Part shown: positions 24,892 to 32,155 of the stretch, in pieces
Numbering within the stretch: position 1 is the stretch's first letter
Layout of the letters: each line of letters starts with the position of its first letter
Source: Myxosarcina sp. GA_180221_E-2-1-MAG-40_15
GTDB lineage: Bacteria > Cyanobacteriota > Cyanobacteriia > Cyanobacteriales > Xenococcaceae
DNA: 32,155 bases
Reading direction: 5' to 3'
NCBI GenBank assembly: GCA_020692205.1
Contig: JAIMKV010000046.1
Span: 1 to 32,155 of the forward strand
The notes under the pieces: model-generated
Told to the model about the DNA's origin: nothing
Database searches by the model: none
Seen by the model: only the letters and a program-made list of their open reading frames with translations
Program-made: the position numbers and the translations under genes

Positions 24892-27150
24892 ATGGAATTT
24901 TCAATCGCTACATTACTCGCTCAGTTCGTTGATGATAAGCTAGTTGCGGGCAAAAATATCGAGAAAAAACTCGGTTGTGAGGACGAGGAGAGTATTCAGA
25001 AATTACAGATTACTTTAGATGCTCTAGAAAAAATCAAGGTTTTGACCAAAGAAAGAGGTAAATATCGCCGTATCTATGAAGATGATGTGGTTGAAGCTAA
25101 ATTGAGATGCTCTAGCAAAGGATTTTGCTTTGCAATTCAAGATGAAGAAAATGCTGATGATATTTACGTTAGAGAAAGTCATCTGAGTAATGCTTGGAAT
25201 GGCGATCGCGTTTTTGTCAAAATTATTAAAGAAGGCAGTCGTCGTCGTTCTCCTGAGGGAGAAGTCAAGCTGATTTTAGAGCGTTCTAATCCTTCGCTGC
25301 TTGCCACAGTAACTAATAAAGAAGCACAGTATAAAGCTATCCCCTTAGATGACCGCTTATTGTTTGAACTAGATCTTAAAGAAAATGGTCAAGACTTAGA
25401 AGCAGCATTGGAACATCTGGTTCACGTATCTGTGCTGCGCTACCCTTTAGGACAACACCCCCCTTTGGGAAAAGTAACCAAAATTTTAGGTAGTGATGCC
25501 GAAGAAGCTGCTGATGTTGATATTGTTTCTTGTAAACATGACCTACCCTTAAACTTTCCTGAAAAAGCGATCGCGGCTGCATCTCAGCTACCGACTGCCC
25601 GTGTTCCCGCCGCCGAGATTAAAAACCGTGTAGATCTAAGAGACAAGCTCACCTTTACCATTGAATCTGAATCTAATCTGCAAAATACTCCTTGGATTGA
25701 AAATGCCTTTACCCTAGAAAAAACTGAATCAGGAGACTGGCAATTGGGCATACATATTACTGATGTAGCTCATTACATAGAACAGGACACGGTTTTAGAC
25801 CGTATTGCCAGAAAACGCGGTGTAGCCGTAAACTTACGGAAACAAGTTTTACCTTTGTTTCCTGAAAAAGTTAGCAAACTGTGTTCTTTAATCCCAGGCA
25901 GAAACAGGTTGACAATTTCAATCATGCTAACCATAGATTCTCAAGGAAACACTACCGAATATAAAATTATGCCTTCGGTAATTTCGGTAGACCATCAGCT
26001 TACCTATCAAGAAACTCAAACTTTAATTGGGGAAGCAAAAAAATCAGGTAAAAAATTAGCTAACCTAGTTCCTCTGCTGAAAGATTTGTTCTTTACTATC
26101 AGTCCTTTGGTTAAAGCACAACGCTTACAGAGAGGCGGTTTGGAAGTTATAACGCCAGAAATTCATAACCTTTATAAAGATGAAGGCAGAGTAGGAACAA
26201 TTCTGAGCGTAGCAGCTTTACCCGTATACTCGATGTTGACTGAGCTAACTATATTAGCGGGAAAAGCAGTTGCCGAACATTTACAAGCATTAGAATTGCC
26301 AGCAATTTACTGCACCCAGGCAGAACCAGATGTTGAAGAATTAGAAGATTTAATCAAGTTGGGCAATAATTTGGGCTTGGATATTGACCTTGATGTCGAA
26401 GACAGCGTTTCTTCTCAAGACTATCAAAGGCTGACAGAACAATTCGCTACCTCTTCGGCAGTAATGGTGTTAAATTATCTGCTGCAAAGCACCTTCAAAC
26501 CAGTCAAGTATTCAACCGAACCAGGGCATCACTTTGGTTTGGCTTATCAAGATGCCTATACTCACTGCATTTCTCCTGGTCAAAGATATATCGATTTAAT
26601 TATTCAACGCATCTTAAAGACGCTATTTGAGCATGGACGAGATCGCCGTCATAGTCGCACCAAACAGGGTGTTGACCTCACTAGCAGCAGCTGTCACGGG
26701 CAAATTAACTGGAAGGTACTGCCGCCTGATATCCAAGAGCAAATTGAAATCGATATTCAAACCATGCTGCCCTTCTTAAATGATCGCGAAAAACAGGCAG
26801 AAGACGCAGAGAGAGATTTGGCTGGATTGAAAAAAGCCGAACAAATGAAAGAACGGACAGGCAAAATTTTTGAAGGCTTGATTACGGGAGTACAGTCTTA
26901 TGGTTTCTTCGTGGAAATCGAAGATTTATTAGTAGAAGGTTTAGTTCATGTTAGTTCCTTAAAAGATGATTGGTATGAATATCGTTCTCGTAATAGCTGT
27001 CTGGTAGGCAGAAAAAATCGTACTGCCTATCGTTTAGGTGATCGCGTCGAAGTAGAGGTTAAAAGCGTTGACTATTATCGTCAGCAAATTGATCTCGTTA
27101 CCGTTGGCGGTGGCAGCGAAGCCCAAAATGCTGATTGGGAAGAGGAGTAA
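24892..27150 (+). CDS. RNase II/R-family protein with altered catalytic motif
   Basis: This is a 752-residue protein starting at the ATG at 24892 after AAGGATAAT. Upstream in-frame codons run through the leader hairpins and are rejected. The layout is that of RNase II/R: an N-terminal helical/HTH-like region (1-60), cold-shock-like domains (about 65-220), an RNB domain (about 244-600) and an S1 domain (about 657-738, GKIFEGLITGVQSYGFFVEI). The RNB core is recognisable (WQLGIHITDVAHYI, SPGQRYIDLIIQRIL, GHHFGLAYQDAYTH). However, the metal-binding block normally reading T-I-D-x(5)-D-x-D-D-A appears as TIES...WIENA (256-272), with Glu258, Glu270 and Asn271 in place of aspartates and a longer spacer. 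SPIRRY is SPGQRY. It may be the Zam-type cyanobacterial homologue, and activity is doubtful. Confidence 0.82.
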   Translation: MEFSIATLLAQFVDDKLVAGKNIEKKLGCEDEESIQKLQITLDALEKIKVLTKERGKYRRIYEDDVVEAKLRCSSKGFCFAIQDEENADDIYVRESHLSNAWNGDRVFVKIIKEGSRRRSPEGEVKLILERSNPSLLATVTNKEAQYKAIPLDDRLLFELDLKENGQDLEAALEHLVHVSVLRYPLGQHPPLGKVTKILGSDAEEAADVDIVSCKHDLPLNFPEKAIAAASQLPTARVPAAEIKNRVDLRDKLTFTIESESNLQNTPWIENAFTLEKTESGDWQLGIHITDVAHYIEQDTVLDRIARKRGVAVNLRKQVLPLFPEKVSKLCSLIPGRNRLTISIMLTIDSQGNTTEYKIMPSVISVDHQLTYQETQTLIGEAKKSGKKLANLVPLLKDLFFTISPLVKAQRLQRGGLEVITPEIHNLYKDEGRVGTILSVAALPVYSMLTELTILAGKAVAEHLQALELPAIYCTQAEPDVEELEDLIKLGNNLGLDIDLDVEDSVSSQDYQRLTEQFATSSAVMVLNYLLQSTFKPVKYSTEPGHHFGLAYQDAYTHCISPGQRYIDLIIQRILKTLFEHGRDRRHSRTKQGVDLTSSSCHGQINWKVLPPDIQEQIEIDIQTMLPFLNDREKQAEDAERDLAGLKKAEQMKERTGKIFEGLITGVQSYGFFVEIEDLLVEGLVHVSSLKDDWYEYRSRNSCLVGRKNRTAYRLGDRVEVEVKSVDYYRQQIDLVTVGGGSEAQNADWEEE

Positions 27151-27222
27151 GTAAGCTGTTAAGGTGCGGAGGAGACAGCAAGAAGGCAAGAAATAATTTA
27201 AACACTTCTTCCCTCCTCAGTA

Positions 27223-27250
27223 ATAAAAGCTAAAAGCTGTTAGCTTTTAT
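27223..27250 (+). terminator. Hairpin between the RNase and pmbA genes
   Basis: ATAAAAGCT (27223-27231) pairs perfectly with AGCTTTTAT (27242-27250) over a 10-nt loop. The T-rich 3' arm could act as a weak terminator. It lies 73 bp past the RNase stop and 46 bp before the next start. A looser GGAG...CTCC/AAGAAG...CTTCTT structure precedes it (about 27171-27217). Confidence 0.45.
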
Positions 27251-27295
27251 CAGCACTTTGAAATTAGCAACGTCACCAAAAAAGGAGCAAGAGCA

Positions 27296-28600
27296 TTGAA
27301 GGATCAAATAATTGAACAGATAATTGACCTGGCGAATCAAAAAGGTATTGCAGCAGAAGTATATTATGTTGCCAGTCAGGATACGCCAATTGAGTTTGGT
27401 AATAATCGTTTAAAGTCATTAGAAACTAAAGCTTCCGAAGGCATTGCCTTAAGAGTAATTGCCGATCATAAGTTGGGGTTTGCTAGTTCTACAGATTTGA
27501 CTCGTTTGTCAGATTTGGTCGATGCAGCAGTGGCTACTACCGAAATCGGCGATCCTGTAGAGTTTGACTTTACTCAAGATGTTAACTCAATTGAGCCACA
27601 AAGCGATTACCAGCCTCCCAATACTGAAACCTTGATTGAGGTAGGAGAAGATTTAATTAGCAAAGTTCATCAGTACAATCCTGATATTTTGGTGGACGTT
27701 AGTTTTCATAGCCGTTCTAGTCAGGTAAAGCTAGCAACAACAACCAATGTTTACACCGAACAGAATAGTCAAAATCTTAGTGCAGTTTTATCAGGTAATT
27801 TGGTGCGGGACAAAGACTTTTTACAGGCTTATGCTTACGAAGTAACTCGCGATCGCCAGCCTGATTATAAAGCAATTTTACAACAGCTAATTGCCAAATA
27901 TCAACGTGCCGAAGAAACAGCAAGTATTATCAGCGGGACTTATCCTGTGTTATTTACTCCTAGTGCAGTCAGCAGCACTATGGGCAGAATGTTTGGCACG
28001 ATTTTTTCTGGTCAATCTATCGTGCAAAAGGCTTCTCCTTTAACTGATAAATTAGGGGAAAAAATAGTTGATGCGCGAATTACTGTCTATGAAGATCCCA
28101 CCATCGGTGTTTCTGCCTGTGATTTTGATGATGAAGGAGTACCCACCAGCAAGAAAAATTTAATCGAGCAAGGCGTGGTCAAGCAATTTTACTGGGATAG
28201 ACGCTGGGCAGCTCGTCAAGGTATAAAATCTAGTGGAAATGGTTTTCGGGGCGGTATCTCGCGTCCTAGCCCCAGTTTAGCCAATGTCTGCATCAGCCCT
28301 GGTACAACTAGTGTTGCTGATTTGATTGCTGGCATCGAAGAAGGTATTATTGTCGACCAGGTTTTAGGCGCGGGACAATCTAATGTTCTAGCAGGTGAAT
28401 TTTCCGTCAATATAGATTTAGGTTACAAAGTTGAGCAGGGAAAAATTGTCGGCAGGGTAAAAGATACAATGGTGGCAGGAAACATTTTTGCCGCCTTCAG
28501 CGAGATAGTCGATTTAAGCGATCGCCCTGAATGGGTTGGTAGCAGTGCTTACGTTCCTCATATTCTTTTCGCTCAATTAGGAGTAGCAGCAAGGCAATAA
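27296..28600 (+). CDS. pmbA: PmbA/TldE-type subunit of the TldD/TldE protease system
   Basis: This is a 434-residue protein with a TTG start supported by AAAGGAG eight bases upstream. Family landmarks are VASQDTPIEFGNNRLKSLETKASEGIALRVI (25-55), the central TYPVLFTPSAVSSTMGRMFGTIFSG block, FRGGISRPSPSLANVCISPG, and the end VDLSDRPEWVGSSAYVPHIL. No HExxxH motif is present, which marks it as the non-catalytic PmbA/TldE partner and not TldD. In E. coli the TldD/E heterodimer degrades unfolded peptides and matures microcin B17/CcdA. A tldD gene is not in this window. Confidence 0.88.
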   Translation: MKDQIIEQIIDLANQKGIAAEVYYVASQDTPIEFGNNRLKSLETKASEGIALRVIADHKLGFASSTDLTRLSDLVDAAVATTEIGDPVEFDFTQDVNSIEPQSDYQPPNTETLIEVGEDLISKVHQYNPDILVDVSFHSRSSQVKLATTTNVYTEQNSQNLSAVLSGNLVRDKDFLQAYAYEVTRDRQPDYKAILQQLIAKYQRAEETASIISGTYPVLFTPSAVSSTMGRMFGTIFSGQSIVQKASPLTDKLGEKIVDARITVYEDPTIGVSACDFDDEGVPTSKKNLIEQGVVKQFYWDRRWAARQGIKSSGNGFRGGISRPSPSLANVCISPGTTSVADLIAGIEEGIIVDQVLGAGQSNVLAGEFSVNIDLGYKVEQGKIVGRVKDTMVAGNIFAAFSEIVDLSDRPEWVGSSAYVPHILFAQLGVAARQ

Positions 28601-28602
28601 TG

Positions 28603-28644
28603 AAGTCAGAAGTCAGAAGTCAGAAGTCAGAAGTCAGAAGTCAG
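28603..28644 (+). repeat. Heptamer tandem repeat (AAGTCAG)6
   Basis: Six perfect copies of AAGTCAG follow right after the pmbA stop codon. This is the short tandemly repeated repetitive (STRR) class known from cyanobacterial genomes. Copy number is likely to vary between strains. Confidence 0.95.
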
Positions 28645-28698
28645 CAATAAAATAGACCTCGGCAAACCTAAGAAACTCTATGCGATGGATAGTTAATC

Positions 28699-29451
28699 AT
28701 GAAAAATAGTAGCGTTGTGAGATTTTTATTGCCTGTCATTTTGTGTTTAACAGTCTTGTTAACTGGCTGCGTTGATTATCAGGTAGGGATTAATTTTGCG
28801 ACTCCCTACAGTGGAGAGATTACTCAGCACATTAAAGTCAGCGATCAGCTAAGTAATCTTGCACCATCGGACACTAAAAAATGGTTGGACAGTGTAGAAA
28901 AGCGATCGCGCCAACTTGACGGCAAGGTTAAAAAACTTGATTCTCAAGAACTCCTCTTAACTATTCCCTTTGGCAATGGTGTAGAATTAGCCCAAAAGTT
29001 TAATCAGCTTTTTCAAACCAGCATTGTTCCCAATGCTACTATCCCCAAAGATCAAGTCGATTTAATTAAGCTTAATTCTCAGGTATCAATCCATCAAAGC
29101 AATCTGATCTTTGTCGAAAGAAACAGTTTGGATCTGGCGATTGACCTCAGAGCATTACAAGTTCTAAGTCAACAAGAGAAAATCATCATCGATCCAGATT
29201 CTTTAGCTGATTTAAAGTTTCAGTTAACTACTCCTTGGATTGCTCGCAGTATCTCTAATTCCGACAACCTGCAACCAATAAATAATAGCTTAAAAAAAGG
29301 TCTAGTTTGGCAACTCCATCCAGGCGAAGTTAATCATATCCATGCTATCTTTTGGCTACCTAGTCCTATTGGCATTGGTACAGCGATAATTATCTTGCTG
29401 ATGCTCTTGGGTTACTTACTCAAATATCGCCGTTTTCCTGGCCTAGCTTAG
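28699..29451 (+). CDS. DUF3153-like membrane-anchored lipoprotein
   Basis: This is a 250-residue protein. The N-terminal signal peptide ends in a lipobox LLTGC with Cys24 as the acylation site, followed by VDYQVGINFATPYSGEITQHIKVSDQL, the start of the cyanobacterial DUF3153 family. A C-terminal helix (about 221-243, IGIGTAIIILLMLLGYLLKY) gives a second membrane anchor and a short basic tail in the cytoplasm. It is therefore mostly periplasmic or lumenal. Its function is unknown. A 54-bp piece of this gene (28899-28952) is copied at 29638-29691. Confidence 0.75.
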   Translation: MKNSSVVRFLLPVILCLTVLLTGCVDYQVGINFATPYSGEITQHIKVSDQLSNLAPSDTKKWLDSVEKRSRQLDGKVKKLDSQELLLTIPFGNGVELAQKFNQLFQTSIVPNATIPKDQVDLIKLNSQVSIHQSNLIFVERNSLDLAIDLRALQVLSQQEKIIIDPDSLADLKFQLTTPWIARSISNSDNLQPINNSLKKGLVWQLHPGEVNHIHAIFWLPSPIGIGTAIIILLMLLGYLLKYRRFPGLA

Positions 29452-29470
29452 TCACATTTTCATTTTGCAA

Positions 29471-29600
29471 CTAACCAGCTAGTTGATCGCTAACTAAACA
29501 ATTCAAGCTAATATTTTGCTTGGCAGCTTCAATCGTTAACATACGATGACGTTCTAGAGGAATCCGAACTTGAAACACTCCACTATATATAACTAAACTA
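29471..29600 (-). pseudogene. HicB-like antitoxin C-terminal fragment
   Basis: From about 29587 down to the stop, the frame reads YSGVFQVRIPLERHRMLTIEAAKQNISLNCLVSDQLAG, the ribbon-helix-helix-like C-terminal part of HicB antitoxins (family form about YSGKFxVRxPxxLHRxLxxxAxxxGxSLNxLVxxxL). The N-terminal HicB fold is missing. Upstream of the fragment the sequence runs into a 54-bp copy of the DUF3153 gene, and no HicA toxin is visible. The open frame continues upstream to 29686 with unrelated residues. I read this as a truncated remnant. Confidence 0.6.
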
Positions 29601-29637
29601 GTAAATTGCGATCGCCTCGATCTTAGAAAGGTTTGCC

Positions 29638-29691
29638 AAAGCGATCGCGCCAACTTGATGGCAAGGTTAAAAAACTTAATTCTCAAGAACT
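29638..29691 (+). repeat. 54-bp duplicate of part of the DUF3153-like gene
   Basis: The segment 29638-29691 equals 28899-28952 except at two bases (52 of 54; changes at 29659 and 29678). It begins at a HIP1 site (AAAGCGATCGCGCC) and codes in frame for the same residues (RSRQLDGKVKKLNSQEL). It abuts the HicB remnant, so a short-range duplication or recombination event occurred here. Confidence 0.9.
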
Positions 29692-29724
29692 TTTAGAGAC
29701 TGTTTGTCAAAAGAAAATAAGATT

Positions 29725-30321
29725 CTACTGTTTCTCAAAACCAGATTGTTCACTAAAAACCACTTCCTCGTATACATCACTAATTTTTCCTGCGAAATCA
29801 ACGCTAACTAATTCAAATTGCTCATTTTTTAATTCATAAAATTGTAATAACCATAAATTGCTTTCTGTGCGCCGAAAGCACTCAATTCTTGCTTTTTTTG
29901 GATTAATTAGCACGTATTCTTGTAAGCTTGGTAAAGACTGATAGTCAGCAAACTTATCTCCTCGATCAAAAGCTTCAGTAGAGTCAGATAACACTTCAAT
30001 AATTAAACTAGGAAACATTTTAAACGTGCTATTTTCCCGATCTTTGTCCTCGCAAGTTACCAACACATCAGGATAGTAAAAACGGTTTTTAGCTTCAACT
30101 CTAACTTTCATATCCGAAATATATACGCTACATCCTGAACCTCGAAGATGATTGCGTAACAAAATAGCCATGTTTAGTGCAATAGTCACATGAGTATCTG
30201 TAGCACCAGCCATTGCATAAATTTCACCATCGATATATTCGTATTTAATATCGCTAGCTGCTTCTAACTGAAAATATTCTTCTGGAGTTAGATAGGAATT
30301 TTGAGGCGAGGTAATCATCAT
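29725..30321 (-). CDS. Uma2-family (DUF820) putative PD-(D/E)xK nuclease
   Basis: This is a 198-residue protein of the family strongly expanded in cyanobacteria. Motifs are LTPEEYFQLE (11-20), YEYIDGEIYAMAGAT (28-41), His44/Asn50 in the family helix, and the nuclease-fold residues Pro84-Asp85 (YYPDVLV), Glu109 (LIIEVLS) and Lys123 (RGDKFADYQ), then LQEYVLI. This matches the restriction-endonuclease-like fold with intact acidic and lysine residues. Biological role is unknown; many copies sit near mobile or degraded genes, as here next to the HicB remnant. Confidence 0.88.
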   Translation of the reverse strand: MMITSPQNSYLTPEEYFQLEAASDIKYEYIDGEIYAMAGATDTHVTIALNMAILLRNHLRGSGCSVYISDMKVRVEAKNRFYYPDVLVTCEDKDRENSTFKMFPSLIIEVLSDSTEAFDRGDKFADYQSLPSLQEYVLINPKKARIECFRRTESNLWLLQFYELKNEQFELVSVDFAGKISDVYEEVVFSEQSGFEKQ

Positions 30322-30693
30322 ATTGCCTAGAATGATTTTACTGGTATTGTAATCTTAACGTTGATGTGGATTGTTTAAAAGGCGATCGCTTTTGGTTTTG
30401 AAAAGATTTATCTAGCGATCTCCTTAAGCTAATTAAGTTGTACATAAACAGTGTCAAGCATAATTATTTAATCCAAATTATCATCAAACGCTAAAAAACC
30501 TAATCGCCAAACACCTCTGATTATCGATAAATTAGCCAAAACAATGCATCGTCAGTGATCCGACCTAGATACAATATAAATATATAGATGATGTATTAAT
30601 CAAAAAATACTTCCTATGAACAGAGATGTAGGGAGATCGATGAGACAATAAATTTCTGTAATCAATCTGCATATAGAAGAGGAGAACTACTAG
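30322..30693. other. Spacer upstream of acnB
   Basis: This region of 372 bp is AT-rich, with one HIP1 site near 30382-30389. A ribosome-binding site AGAGGAG precedes acnB (30677-30683). A TACAAT-like -10 element lies near 30569-30574 but no convincing -35 is visible. I see no gene, strong hairpin or GTA-N8-TAC box. Confidence 0.5.
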
Positions 30694-32155
30694 ATGTTAG
30701 AAGCATATAGAAAACACGCAGCCGAAAGAGCAGCTTTAAACATTCCCGCTTTACCCTTAACCGCACAGCAAACTTCAGAACTATGCGAACTACTAAAAAA
30801 TCCTCCCCAAGCTGAGAAAGAAGAACTACTGACATTATTGAGAGATAGAGTTCCTCCTGGTGTGGATGATGCAGCTTATGTCAAAGCTGGTTTTCTAACA
30901 AGTGTAGCCAAAGGTGAAATCCAATGCCCAGTCATCTCCACTCAAGGAGCAATAAATCTATTAGGAACAATGGTTGGCGGTTATAACGTCCAGTCTTTAG
31001 TAGACCTATTAAAATCTTCTAACCCTAGTATTGCTGCTGAAGCCGCTGCTGCCCTCAGTAAAACTCTGCTGGTATTTGATGCTTTTAACGAAGTCTTGGA
31101 ACTTTCTGATATTAATCCCTATGCCAAACAAGTAATTGATTCCTGGGCAAATGCTGAATGGTTTATTGGTCGCCCTAAACTGCCTGAAGCGATTACTATC
31201 ACAGTATTTAAAGTACCAGGAGAAACCAACACCGATGATTTATCTCCTGCCCCCCATGCTACTACTCGCCCCGATATTCCCCTTCATGCCTTAGTAATGC
31301 TAGAGTCTAAGATGCCCGATGGTATAGAAACCATTGCCCAGTTAAAAACTAAAGGCTATCCTGTTGCTTATGTCGGTGATGTTGTGGGTACTGGTTCATC
31401 TCGTAAATCAGCAATTAACTCAGTTTTGTGGCATATCGGGCAAGAAATTCCTTTTATTCCTAACAAAAAGTCTGGTGGCTATATCTTAGGTAATAAAATC
31501 GCCCCTATTTTCTTTAATACTGCCGAAGATTCAGGAGCGTTACCGATTGAATGTGACGTTAGCCAGATGAATACAGGGGATGTGATTACTATTTACCCTT
31601 ATCAAGGTGAAATAAAAAAAGAATCTGGAGAAATTATTTCTACCTTCACCCTTAAACCTGAAACTATTATTGATGAAGTAAGGGCAGGAGGTCGTATTCC
31701 TCTTTTAATTGGGAGAGCATTAACTGACAAAACTAGAGAAGCATTAGGCTTAGAAGTATCTCCAATTTTCGCCCGTCCTTCGATACCCACAGATACAGGC
31801 AAAGGCTTTACTTTGGCGCAAAAAATGGTGGGTAAAGCTTGCGGGTTATCTGGAGTACGCCCTGGAACTTCCTGTGAACCGTTGATGACTACTGTTGGTT
31901 CGCAAGATACCACAGGCCCTATGACACGGGATGAATTAAAAGAGCTGGCTTGCCTTGGGTTTAATGCCGATTTAACTCTGCAAACTTTTTGTCATACTGC
32001 TGCTTATCCCAAACCTGTAGATATTCAAACCCATAAAGATTTACCTGACTTTTTCTCAACTCGTGGTGGGGTAGCGTTGCGCCCAGGAGACGGTATTATT
32101 CACTCTTGGCTCAATAGAATGCTGTTACCCGACACGGTAGGTACTGGCGGCGCCT
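30694..32155 (+). CDS. acnB: Aconitate hydratase B, 5' part (cut by window end)
   Basis: The frame is open for 487 codons from ATG 30694 to the window edge; full-length AcnB is about 860 residues. It begins MLEAYRKHAAERAALNIPAL, the AcnB-specific N-terminal HEAT-like domain (to about 160). The swivel domain (about 170-370) follows with DVVGTGSSRKSAINSVLWHIG (229-249), and then the start of the catalytic part with QDTTGPMTRDELKEL (404-418) and PGDGIIHSWLNRMLLPDTVGTGG. The enzyme converts citrate to isocitrate, and 2-methyl-cis-aconitate in some bacteria, with a [4Fe-4S] cluster whose cysteines lie beyond the edge. In cyanobacteria it feeds 2-oxoglutarate synthesis. A strong AGAGGAG precedes the start. 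Confidence 0.95.
   Translation, partial: MLEAYRKHAAERAALNIPALPLTAQQTSELCELLKNPPQAEKEELLTLLRDRVPPGVDDAAYVKAGFLTSVAKGEIQCPVISTQGAINLLGTMVGGYNVQSLVDLLKSSNPSIAAEAAAALSKTLLVFDAFNEVLELSDINPYAKQVIDSWANAEWFIGRPKLPEAITITVFKVPGETNTDDLSPAPHATTRPDIPLHALVMLESKMPDGIETIAQLKTKGYPVAYVGDVVGTGSSRKSAINSVLWHIGQEIPFIPNKKSGGYILGNKIAPIFFNTAEDSGALPIECDVSQMNTGDVITIYPYQGEIKKESGEIISTFTLKPETIIDEVRAGGRIPLLIGRALTDKTREALGLEVSPIFARPSIPTDTGKGFTLAQKMVGKACGLSGVRPGTSCEPLMTTVGSQDTTGPMTRDELKELACLGFNADLTLQTFCHTAAYPKPVDIQTHKDLPDFFSTRGGVALRPGDGIIHSWLNRMLLPDTVGTGGA

Noticed and set aside
28603-28644. CRISPR-like array
   Set aside because: The units are seven bases with no spacers, so this is a heptamer STRR.

Overview
The window is from a cyanobacterium. 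HIP1 octamers (GCGATCGC) are scattered throughout, the base composition is AT-rich, and the gene content is typical: an NrtABCD nitrate/nitrite importer, a ferredoxin-dependent nitrite reductase carrying its own ferredoxin domain, a cyAbrB regulator, a Mo-nitrogenase-C-terminus-type protein, heptamer tandem repeats and several cyanobacteria-only hypothetical families. I cannot fix the genus from sequence alone. A large-genome unicellular or pleurocapsalean-type cyanobacterium would fit, but that is a guess.

Layout. Positions 1-2.3 kb hold a baeRF-type (eRF1-like) protein between repeat-rich spacers. Positions 2.3-10.3 kb are a nitrate assimilation island: nrtA-nrtB-nrtC-nrtD on the minus strand, divergent from nirA on the plus strand. 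The 870 bp control region between them holds three exact GTA-N8-TAC NtcA boxes. One of these is followed at 22 bp by a TAN3T -10 box directed at nirA. The nirA leader also contains a strong hairpin element. No narB is present. Positions 10.5-13.0 kb (minus) carry an iron-type ABC ATPase, a protein whose C-terminal half looks TIR-like, and a Mo-nitro_C protein. Then comes a roughly 0.9 kb spacer with a possible 25-codon gene. Positions 14.0-15.8 kb (minus) carry cobD/cbiB, a decayed GFA-family pseudogene overlapping its start, and an Rrf2 regulator. Positions 16.1-23.0 kb carry cyAbrB, a GT39-type membrane glycosyltransferase (minus), a cation/proton antiporter with a TrkA-N domain, a 40-residue single-span protein, and an MBL/beta-CASP hydrolase. 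Positions 23.1-32.2 kb carry two conserved cyanobacterial proteins (minus), an RNase II/R homologue whose catalytic aspartates look substituted, a PmbA/TldE protein, a DUF3153-like lipoprotein, a scar region (HicB-like antitoxin fragment plus a 54 bp copy of part of the lipoprotein gene), a Uma2 protein, and the 5' 487 codons of acnB, cut by the window end.

How it fits together. NtcA should activate both arms of the nitrate island under nitrogen limitation. NrtABCD imports nitrate/nitrite, NrtC probably senses substrate through its NrtA-like tail, and NirA reduces nitrite to ammonium. A cyAbrB protein of the type that co-regulates nitrogen genes in Synechocystis lies 8 kb away. AcnB supplies 2-oxoglutarate precursors, the signal read by NtcA, though linkage here is probably coincidental. 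The points most worth follow-up are the TIR-like domain, the catalytically divergent RNase R homologue, the structured nirA leader, the short ORFs, and the rearrangement scar near 29.6 kb.
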